Part shown: positions 58,001-64,000 of the stretch, piece after piece
Numbering within the stretch: position 1 is the stretch's first letter
How the letters are laid out: every line of letters begins with the position of its first letter
Assembly (NCBI GenBank): GCA_013399855.1
Contig: VXAY01005982.1
Coordinates: 18,592 to 82,591 of the forward strand
Reading direction: 5' to 3'
DNA length: 64,000 bases
Origin: Oxyruncus cristatus
Taxonomy: Eukaryota > Chordata > Aves > Passeriformes > Cotingidae
Notes under the pieces: generated by a model
Told to the model about the DNA's origin: nothing
What the model saw: the letters and a program-made list of their open reading frames with translations, nothing else
The model's database searches: none
Position numbers and translations under genes: made by a program

Positions 58001-60835
58001 TATTAACTAATCTCTTAGTTACATTTTCTTCACTTACATGTTCTTCTCCTGAATAGGAACTTGTTTGAGTTGGTGTTCCTTCAGAAACACTGTTAGCCAT
58101 AAGCAAATATCTAGTCACAAATTTGTTCAATGAAATTTTCCATCTGGAGAAATTTCAGTTTGCTCATAGAACATGTCTACATATATCTCTTTCATCCTGA
58201 GGAAAAAAAAAATCTGTGAATATTAATTTCTGACTGAAGTTAACACACATCAAGTTGAAGAGATGTTCAGCATTTCAATACATTAAACATTTCCATTTCC
58301 AAAAGCAGGTTAGGCGCTTAACTGTGATCTTGATAGCTCTGGTTGCCAAGGTCACTTCTGAAAGTAAGTTTCAGGCTTGTAAATTAGGTTTGTTTTTTCA
58401 TTGGTGTGAAAACCAAGCTACTGCATTCAAATTTTACTGTACGGTGCATATTCATGCTGATCTTATTCAAGGTCCCTTACAGACGTGAACAGTGCCAAGC
58501 AGAACCAGCAATACAGTAAGGTCTTTATTCAGTATTGTCTTAGGATATTTCACTTTAAATAGTATTTCTCATTCTTGGGTATTGATTCTTCATCTTTTTC
58601 CATTTTTGGAAATAACCACAGTTTGCAATGGTTGGTTTTAAATTTCTGCGTTAGCACACACTTTTGGCAGTTCAAAACTTTTTAAAATAGCCTTATAGAA
58701 TGCTTGTGTCCTGTGTTGTTGTTACAAACACCTAAATTAGCCTTTACTAATTACAACTGTAGTTATTCTATGAATGACAGGAGACAAAGCATACAGAAAT
58801 CTTCAGAGGAAGGGATGCATGTGATGCATTGGTGCATGGTTACTTTGCCTTTGGATTTATAGAATTAGGGCCTCCCACATTAACTTCTGAAAATCATCCC
58901 CTTTATTGAATACAAAGGCCCTTGAAAACTGAGTGAGTATTTTAAAAAACAGACTGTCTGTAAGCAGTGTTAAGTGTGTGCTATTTATGGATCTGCTCAT
59001 TGCTGTTATTTAGACCACAGGCATGAGGTAATATAATTTTGCTGCTGTTCCTGTTCAAGAAGATAATCCTTGAAGCAGTACCTTTTAGACACAGCTGCCT
59101 GTACTGTTCTAAATGGTTGACGTTGTGAAATTCTGCATTATTTTCTGCCAGATGTGGTAGAGGTACTATAATGAATAAAGTCCATTTTCCAGGTAGGAAA
59201 ATACACCCAAAAATTTTCCGTGGGTTCAAGCATGCTCTTCCATACCTTCTACACCTGTAGGAAGCCACTAGGTGGCAAGCTGGACAACGGGATTTCACAT
59301 CCACAGTGCAAGAGTCCACTGAGCCTTTGCCACCTGAGATAACAAATGCCACTAAGCTGACTCAGTGCAGAGATGACACACATGACAGAACAGCTGGTTC
59401 AAACTAAGCCTGAATATAGAAATTATTTTGAAAAATGTCATGTTTTGACACTAGCCGCAGTGTCATGCTTTGCATAGAGCTCTAAACCTTCAGTAGATCA
59501 ATTCATTCCAGAATTCAGGAACATTTTTTATTCCCTTCCATGCTGAATTTTGTTTGGACTTTCTACCATGTCCAGTTGACTTTGAAAATTTACCTTCTCC
59601 TACTAATAACTTCTTTTTGTCCATTTGTGTGCCTTTTATTCTTGCTCTGTGATTAAATAGTCTCTGGGACTGCAGCCTGTGGTGGTCATAATTTAAACTA
59701 GTACAGAATGCTCTAGTGTGTGTTATCCCAAGTATATTATGACTACTCCTCCTGTCTGCTTTGGCTCTTCATAGAAAAGAAGTGAAGTCTTAGTGCCTTG
59801 AAAAATACAGATTAAGTGGCTGGAGCCAAACACCCATAAATATTACGTATAGCTTACAGTGAATACTTTGATTGACCAGTTACACTTATCACACCTAATG
59901 AAACCTGTGACAAGACTAAAGTTCAGTTAGTTGGAGATAATGGTTTTCAGAGAATTGTGTGAGAAGCTGCAGGATGGACTCCAGCTGATATTAGGACCAG
60001 TTCCACTGCTTCCCATCCAAAGATATTACTTTTTGAGTTAGTTCTCTCTATTACAGACAAGATATTTTAGACAACAAAATCAAATATTTCCACAGTAAAT
60101 GCCTTCCTCTGTGAGAGAAGATTGAAAAAAAGCCCCAAAAGATAATGGTAGTAGTGCAGCTTTGTCAAGCCAACGGAATTGCCTCTGAGCCTTTTGTATC
60201 GTGCATATCCAAACATATTCTCTCACAGTGGAGAGAAGGCTAAACTTGTAAAATGTGATGTTTAAAAACAGCTGAACAGATAGGTAGTGCTTAACTTCAA
60301 CAGTCACATCAACCTCACAGCTGTCTTCCTCTCTTAAGCAGTCTGATGCTAATGGAGATGAACAGCTACAGATGAAACAGGGATTGAGCAGGAGATGCTG
60401 ATGTGTTACGCCATCAGTAGAGCAAACCTTAAAGGACAGTTCTGGGCCTCCTATGTACAGAAATGATTCTGTTAATATAAGATTGTCAATATGGCACTGT
60501 GGCAGCAGTGTATTTAGAGGAAAAGAGTAAACCAGTTCTCTTCATCTATCCAGTCTCATAATTAAATACAAACATAACTACAAAGTATTTTTCTGTCCAT
60601 TTTTTGAGCAGTGGAATTGGAAGTTATACATTCAGCCAAACAATCTGAAGAATCTCAGCAAAATGTCAAAGCCAAGGATAAGTTTGAAGTGCCAGCTGGA
60701 GATTTGACAGTCAGAGGAACAAGGCTGGAAGTTCAGCAGAAGTTAAAATCCAGGAATTTATCTTGTGCTCATCCATTAAAACCAAAAATCTCTTCTAACA
60801 TGGCAAAAATCCGCAACTATAATATTAAAGACTGA
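31028..60835 (+). CDS. CCDC57: CCDC57, coiled-coil domain protein 57 (centriolar satellite/microtubule protein); N-terminal half degenerate, C-terminal half intact
   Basis: CCDC57 is a coiled-coil protein of centrosomes and centriolar satellites, reported to act with CEP63 in centriole duplication. Supported exons are 33810-33916, 36431(or 36451)-36613, 41127-41313, 42189-42289, 45828-46056, 46718-46854, 52924-53043, 53403-53625 and 60612-60835. Weaker candidates are 31028-31081, 32229-32293 and 36188-36234. A dead exon lies at 37519-37653. Diagnostic peptides are [34 protein letters not shown] and the C-terminal KIRNYNIKD. From 41127 on, the exons give 1221 nt of continuous frame. The start codon and first exons were not found, and the central coiled-coil exons between 33916 and 36188 are missing. 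Divergent placement next to SLC16A3 matches human. It could be a shortened functional gene or a gene in decay. Confidence 0.85.
32229..32293 (+). CDS. CCDC57: CCDC57 candidate exon (weak)
   Basis: Acceptor TTGCTTCTGCAG, then a frame encoding [20 protein letters not shown], then donor CAA|GTAAAAG. Charged coiled-coil composition and position fit the segment after the previous candidate. Its end phase (0) does not match the next supported exon (33810, phase 2), so an exon between them is missing or lost. Confidence 0.35.
33810..33916 (+). CDS. CCDC57: CCDC57 internal coiled-coil exon
   Basis: Acceptor TTTTGTTTATAG; one base then codons for [20 protein letters not shown] and [15 protein letters not shown]; donor ATGG|GTATAAG. 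It matches the vertebrate pattern HHxExYENLKxxLExK. Fully open. Confidence 0.75.
33917..36187. other. CCDC57 intronic region where central coiled-coil exons are expected but not seen
   Basis: In mammals roughly 170 residues of coiled coil are encoded between the segments at 33916 and 36188. I found no matching frame on the + strand. Candidate acceptors at 34234 and 35288 lead quickly to stops or unlike peptide. Confidence 0.5.
36188..36234 (+). CDS. CCDC57: CCDC57 candidate short exon (47 bp)
   Basis: Acceptor GACGTTTTACAG. If joined to the exon ending 33916 it reads [16 protein letters not shown] and ends before GTGGTT at phase 0. The phases fit both neighbours if the next exon starts at 36431. 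Similarity to CCDC57 is slight, so this is inference. Confidence 0.3.
36431..36613 (+). CDS. CCDC57: CCDC57 internal coiled-coil exon
   Basis: Encodes [20 protein letters not shown] and onward to [10 protein letters not shown], ending exactly at a codon before GTGAGAG. It matches the vertebrate CCDC57 stretch YQQQLSLA...LEREQ...W. Two acceptors are possible: AACAG at 36430 (phase 0) or TATCATAG at 36450 (phase 2). The first keeps frame with the 47-bp candidate upstream. Confidence 0.8.
37403..37467 (+). repeat. Pure polypyrimidine tract (65 bases)
   Basis: Uninterrupted C/T on the + strand, ending about 50 bp before the dead CCDC57 exon. It may be an expanded form of the original acceptor tract. 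Homopurine-homopyrimidine DNA of this length can form triplex. Confidence 0.9.
37519..37653 (+). pseudogene. CCDC57: Dead CCDC57 exon: in-frame stop and lost splice acceptor
   Basis: In phase 0 the 135 bp read [19 protein letters not shown] then PALSV, a TAA stop (37591-37593), then [20 protein letters not shown]. Before and after the stop this tracks the vertebrate CCDC57 segment that should follow the 36613 exon (pattern V.A.LQ.T...LRE, then Q..QA...H..LP). The two bases before GTT are GG (37517-37518), not AG. The CAG|GTTAGA donor remains. The reading frame is kept after the stop, so the lesion is a substitution (probably GAA to TAA), not an indel. A 65-base pyrimidine tract lies upstream. 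Because 135 is a multiple of three, skipping the exon keeps the frame. Confidence 0.7.
37654..41126. other. CCDC57 intron
   Basis: About 3.5 kb with no exon or clear repeat recognised. Confidence 0.7.
41127..41313 (+). CDS. CCDC57: CCDC57 coiled-coil exon ([12 protein letters not shown])
   Basis: Acceptor TTATTTTCCAG, phase 0, 62 codons plus one base, donor AAG|GTAACA. The segment [20 protein letters not shown] continuing [14 protein letters not shown] is the most conserved CCDC57 block visible here and fixes the gene identity. Confidence 0.93.
41650..41730 (-). mobile_element. CR1 LINE 3' fragment, reverse
   Basis: CATCACAGAATGGTTTGCAT then GGAAGGGACCTTTAAAGATC is the reverse complement of the CR1 3' end. 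It lies immediately beside a forward copy. Confidence 0.8.
41775..42127 (+). mobile_element. CR1 LINE 3' end, forward
   Basis: Contains GGTTTAGATTGGATATTAGG and ends GATCTTAAAGGTCTTTTCCA with ACCTAAATGATGCTATGATTG. It ends about 60 bp before the CCDC57 exon at 42189. Confidence 0.92.
42189..42289 (+). CDS. CCDC57: CCDC57 exon, polar linker
   Basis: Acceptor CTCTTTTAG; completes a Gly codon from the previous exon, then [20 protein letters not shown] and [13 protein letters not shown]; donor AAG|GTATGA. Open and phase-matched on both sides. It is Ser/Thr-rich with low expected conservation. Confidence 0.75.
42290..45827. other. CCDC57 intron
   Basis: AT-rich, no exon supported. A conserved coiled-coil exon might be expected here from the mammalian protein, but none was recognised. 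Confidence 0.65.
45828..46056 (+). CDS. CCDC57: CCDC57 coiled-coil exon ([17 protein letters not shown])
   Basis: Acceptor GTTTTATTCAG, phase 0, donor AAG|GTAAAT, 76 codons plus one base. It contains [20 protein letters not shown] followed by [17 protein letters not shown], a strongly conserved CCDC57 helix. Confidence 0.93.
46718..46854 (+). CDS. CCDC57: CCDC57 exon
   Basis: Acceptor CTCCTTTGTAG, donor CAG|GTAATT. It encodes [20 protein letters not shown] and onward to [15 protein letters not shown]. The phase matches the previous exon and ends at a codon. Confidence 0.85.
46958..47945 (-). mobile_element. CR1 LINE, about 1 kb, reverse orientation
   Basis: Starts TTCATAGAATCATATAATAT and CGAAGGGACCCATGAGGATC (reverse CR1 3' end). 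It continues through reverse-transcriptase-region text such as GCTGAACAAGCCAAGTATCC to the CCACTAGTGACTGGCTGCCAG block. It is the longest CR1 here; its frames are broken. Confidence 0.92.
48575..49140 (-). mobile_element. CR1 LINE fragment, reverse orientation
   Basis: Contains GGGCAAGTTGTTCCAGTGTT TGG..., TGGAGGCCAGCAAGG-like and GTCCTGGGGAGCCCAAAAGT text typical of reverse CR1. The terminal repeat is missing or diverged; limits are approximate. Confidence 0.85.
49141..52923. other. CCDC57 intron
   Basis: Unique AT-rich sequence. A 33-codon open stretch near 50590-50700 does not fit the splice phase of the flanking exons and is not called. Confidence 0.6.
52924..53043 (+). CDS. CCDC57: CCDC57 exon
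   Basis: Acceptor TTTCATATTAG, phase 0, forty codons ([20 protein letters not shown], then [20 protein letters not shown]), donor GAG|GTACAG. The 6-kb intron before it holds two large CR1 copies. Confidence 0.75.
53403..53625 (+). CDS. CCDC57: CCDC57 exon, C-terminal region
   Basis: Acceptor TTTGAACAG (weak pyrimidine tract), phase 0, donor AAG|GTAAGC. It encodes a Gln/Ser-rich segment then [20 protein letters not shown], a motif expected near the CCDC57 C-terminus. It ends one base into a codon that the last exon completes as GTG (Val). Confidence 0.82.
54890..55262 (+). mobile_element. Diverged CR1 LINE fragment, forward
   Basis: TACTTGTGAGGCCGCATCTGG through GAGAAGAGGTTGAGAGAGCTG to AGAAGTCCTTTCCAGCCTAT follows CR1 3' order but with many changes; the end is degraded. 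Confidence 0.75.
55263..60611. other. CCDC57 last intron
   Basis: Long AT-rich intron with no exon recognised. The exon phases at 53625 and 60612 join directly, so no further coding exon is required. Confidence 0.7.
59265..59278 (+). promoter_or_regulatory. Near-consensus CTCF site
   Basis: CCACTAGGTGGCAA matches the CTCF core CCASYAGRKGGCRS at 13 of 14 positions. It lies in the last CCDC57 intron, about 4 kb before the next CpG island. Confidence 0.55.
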
Positions 60836-61010
60836 TTTATATGTTGGCAGCAGGTTCCAGATCCACAGTCCCTAATAATTTACTTCGAAATCTCTAAATC
60901 AGATCTAAATATTTGCTTCATTTTTGTATGTTGAGCTAGAAGAGAGAACAAATACCCTGTTTCACACAACGAACCCCAAAATAAAGGGTTAATGTGTGTA
61001 CATTATGAGA
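60612..61010 (+). CDS. CCDC57: CCDC57 last exon and 3'UTR (coding 60612-60835)
   Basis: Acceptor TTTTTTGAGCAG; encodes [20 protein letters not shown] and onward, ending [12 protein letters not shown] with TGA at 60833-60835. KIRNYNIKD is the conserved CCDC57 C-terminus. AATAAA at 60980-60985 with GT-rich sequence after it predicts cleavage near 61005. Confidence 0.92.
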
Positions 61011-61704
61011 TTACAGTCTTCACTGTTAATACTGATTTATTTTAATTATATATGTTAAATTTGGCTTGCATCATGGATTTAGAAATGCCCAGTTAACACA
61101 TAGGTAAAGCCTTGTGCCTTCAGGCAGGGCTTCCAGGTCTTTAGCAGATTTTTTGTTGAGAAACTGTAGATGTGATTTAAGCTTAGCAGTGGGATGCCTC
61201 AACCTACTTGTTTTCTTATAATTAACTATGCAACCGTTAATCCTGTGCAGCTATCTTTCTACTTGAAAGAAAAGGGGTTGAAAAGATTATACCTGAGTCT
61301 GTATTGTTTCTCATCTTCTGTAGCTCCTCCCACATGTTCAGACATAATGAAAGAGTATAAAATTAAATCTCTCTTGTCACACCAGTAATTATATTTTTCC
61401 TTGACATGAGATTGCACGGACTTTAAAGCAGTGAAAAACATTGCTAATGAGTTAGATTCATACCCTCAGAATCATACCAGATGCATTGTAAGATATAAGT
61501 CAAAACATGAACTAAAAGAAAACTTGAATTAGTTGGGATGTAAGAAAGGATATCTCTGTAGTAATGAATACACCAGGACATTGAAACAAGTAATGAGTGT
61601 ATTTTTGTAACATTTCCGGTAATGCTGAGCTGTCTTGGGATATTACAGTGATGAACTTTACGTAAAGGAAATACACATGAAGAATTCAATAAAAAACTTG
61701 TTTT

Positions 61705-61852
61705 ACGGAGTCTCTGTCTGTGGAGATAATCAAAACCCAAGTAGATGTGGTCCTGGACATCCTCTTCCAGATGACCCTGGAGCTGAGGGCTTGGACTAGG
61801 TAATCTCAAGAGGTACCTTCCAACGTAAGGGATTCTTTGAGTCTATGAGTGG
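61705..61852 (+). mobile_element. CR1 LINE 3' fragment, forward
   Basis: GTGGTCCTGGACATCCTCTT, then TGACCCTGGAGCTGAGGGC and GTACCTTCCAACGTAAGGGATTC are CR1 3' text. Short and diverged. Confidence 0.8.
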
Positions 61853-62669
61853 TATCAGTGAAGTGAATAATACATCTCAGTTGCTGCTAAACATATAAAA
61901 CCTAAACAGGATAAATGAAGGAAGAGAGCCTCTTACCCATGAGCGTCTTTTTCTTCTGTAGCGCTTTTCTTTTTAGAAATGCTTCCCTGGTACCCATGCA
62001 TATAGGTGCTCTCCTCGCATCTGACCATGTAGTATAAATCAGTTTGAGAATTTGAATAATTGTTTTCTACTACCTGCTGAAAATGTTCTGCTTTAGTGCA
62101 AAGGTGCTGTGATATTATAATCAGATGCTAAATCTGCAATAAATTTCGTGAAATATTACCGAGCCAATATGAGGCCTGAGAGATCTTTGAGTGTCTTTCT
62201 AAATCTTTTCGTTACTTGAAAATCCTGTCATTGGATTCAACATTGTTCATGAGCCAGAACAACATGATGCATTCCCTTGAACCAGGCCCTGAATAAGCTC
62301 TTTCTGTAGCTCAAAGCATAGTGGTTTCTAACAAGTACAGGAATTTTGGCCCCGATTACACCAGTTAAAGCACTCACTGGTTATTTCTCAAACTCGTTGT
62401 GTAAATTCTGAAATTTTTAATAGCTGTAGATTAGCCTGAAAAATTATTTTTTATTTCCATGTTTAATAACTTGGAGATGCACAATAATTCAGTTGTATGA
62501 GATTCTGTGCATTTACAGGTTTTAAAAGCAGCGTAAAAGAGCAGTTTGTTCCTTAATCTTTGTAACACTGCACATGAGCCTGGAAAATACTACTCTTTAT
62601 TCCTTATATCATGAATATAAGCTCATGGGGCTGCAGACTTCAGAAATGCTTTTGTGTAGGTTTCTATGC

Positions 62670-62765
62670 AGGTTTTTTTGCTTGTTTGTTCACTTGTTTG
62701 AGGGTTTTCTGAGTGTTTTTTTTTCTTTTTTTTGTGGGTTTTTTTGTGGTTGTTTTGTGGTATGT
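62670..62765. repeat. G/T-rich low-complexity tract
   Basis: Mostly T with G runs (GGTTTTTTTG, TTTGTGGGTTTTTTTGTGG) on the + strand, similar in style to 30430-30525. Confidence 0.8.
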
Positions 62766-63379
62766 CCCCCTTCCCCTGAACCCAGTATGTCACCTGGCAT
62801 GCCTGGTCATGCAGACCTCTTGCCAGAAATGCAGCTTTAATATATTCAGTTTCCCTGAGAAACAGGTTTCCTTAAGTCTGCTGTAGGTAAGTGAAGATGA
62901 TAGCTCTTGGGTGTTTAATTTTATTGTACTTGTTGTAGAAAAAAAAAGCTGTTCAATCACTGTACATTTGTTTCAGAGTAACTGTAAGAACATAACATGT
63001 AAGTATGCTGAAAATTAACAAAGTATGCATAATAATAAATAACATGACCATATTGCTTGGATCCTGCATGGGGAGCTTGTGCTAAGGGTGTACTGAATAC
63101 AGCAGGAAAATTCTCATATATTTCTCTTGTGATCAAAATATTTAATAAATTGGGCATTGATTCTTAAGAACCAGATGAGAAAAGTGGAAAAAAGGTACTA
63201 CCGTGGATAATACTGAATTGTACGAAGAGAGTAGCGCCTACAAAAAAGAGAATTCAGGCCGATCACGGAGTACTGAAAAGGCAAAAGAGTGAATTATTAT
63301 TGTTCCTGTCAAACGGCTAAAAACCTGTTATGCTGAAGAATATATAGATAAAGGCAAAAGGTCTGCCCCGAGAAGGTCG

Positions 63380-64000
63380 GAATGGAGCTGTATTGCGAAG
63401 TGGCAGTGCAGGCGCCACTGGGAGTGGGGCCTGTGCCCGGAGCCGGGTCTCCCGCTGGACCAGAGGTGAGGGGGGGACTTCAGGCGTTTCGGCGCTCGGG
63501 CCCGCATTTGCTGACCGAAAGGCAGGAAGGCTTTTTTTGTGTTGGAGTGGGAGTCGTAGGCAATAAAGAAGAAAACTGAACTTCATTGACTGTTTGGTTT
63601 TTATTGAAGGAGTGTAAGTTACTGGGAAAGTGGATGAAAGGTGCCCGAACGCCGAGCGATCCGCTCCGTCTGTGGAAGAGGCGCTTACCGGCGGCTCGGC
63701 GGGGAGGGAGTCCCTGGCCCGCCCGCCGCCTCCGGACGCGCTCTGCTGCCGCCAGTGAGGGCGGCGCGGCGGTCCCGGGCACGGGGCAGAGCATCCCCGG
63801 CCGGCGCGCCGCCTGCCCTGTGGTAACCCCGGCACCGCGCTCCGCCGGGGTGAACGACCGCTGCCGCCGGAGAGCGGCAGGCGCTGCTCGCTCTGCCAGC
63901 GGCCCCGAACGCCCCCTCCGCCGTCACCACATCGCCTTGTCGCCTATAGCAACGCCGCGCGGGCGCCGCGATTGGCAGGGCCGCACCCCCGCCCCCGCCC
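63380..64000 (+). promoter_or_regulatory. CpG island with X-box, inverted CCAAT and GC boxes; probable FASN promoter
   Basis: GC and CpG content rise sharply and continue to the window end. Ordered motifs are an X-box GTCGCC-TAT-AGCAAC (63939-63953), an inverted CCAAT box ATTGG (63971-63975) and GC boxes CCCCGCCCCCGCCC (63987-64000). NF-Y plus Sp1 sites are known for the mammalian FASN promoter, and FASN follows CCDC57 in the same orientation. No FASN coding sequence is in the window, so the target gene is inferred. A short ATG frame at 63382-63465 ending at GAG|GTGAGG is noted but not called. Confidence 0.5.

Larger units (their letters stand above)
61011..63370. other. Intergenic region between CCDC57 and the next CpG island
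   Basis: About 2.4 kb containing the CR1 piece above and a G/T-rich tract at about 62670-62765. The short distance fits the CCDC57-FASN spacing in mammals. Confidence 0.6.

Noticed and set aside
63317..63835. 172-codon minus-strand frame and the short ATG frame at 63382
   Set aside because: CpG-island effect. The ATG frame followed by a GTGAGG donor could be a first exon, but its peptide resembles nothing I know and does not match the FASN start.
1..64000. CRISPR arrays, bacterial operons, tRNA or rRNA genes, intact retroviruses
   Set aside because: None seen. The sequence is vertebrate nuclear DNA with spliced genes and CR1 elements.

Overview
This is a vertebrate nuclear segment, almost certainly avian. 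The evidence is multi-exon GT-AG genes, CpG islands in an AT-rich background, and many truncated CR1 LINEs with the bird-type 3' end (copies ending near CAACC...TGATTCTATGATTC). Gene order is that of human 17q25.3 (CSNK1D - SLC16A3 - CCDC57 - FASN), read here left to right. There is one assembly gap (Ns, 19633-19756). Gene names rest on remembered family sequences and local synteny, because no search could be run.

Layout. (1) 1-4.3 kb: the 3' end of CSNK1D on the + strand, with two alternative terminal coding exons, one for each known C-terminus of casein kinase 1 delta. (2) 4.3-12.3 kb: intergenic DNA with no gene I can support. (3) 12.3-17.3 kb: SLC16A3 (monocarboxylate transporter 4) on the - strand. 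Its four coding exons are complete, open and in phase, for 473 aa. (4) 17.3-29.9 kb: upstream region with the gap, a CpG island at about 23.7-25.2 kb, a second at about 28.65-29.3 kb, and CR1 copies. (5) about 31-60.8 kb: CCDC57, a centrosomal coiled-coil protein, on the + strand. The seven C-terminal exons (41127-60835) join into one open 407-codon frame. The N-terminal half is poorly preserved: exons are missing or degenerate, and one recognisable exon (37519-37653) carries an in-frame stop and has no AG acceptor. (6) 60.8-63.4 kb: short intergenic stretch. (7) 63.4-64.0 kb: the start of a CpG island with an X-box, an inverted CCAAT box and GC boxes. By synteny it is probably the FASN promoter, with the gene body just beyond the window.

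SLC16A3 and CCDC57 are divergent. CSNK1D and SLC16A3 converge tail to tail. CCDC57 and the presumed FASN are in tandem. The genes share no pathway. The most interesting signal is the uneven decay of CCDC57: a dead but frame-neutral internal exon and missing central exons, upstream of an intact C-terminal half.
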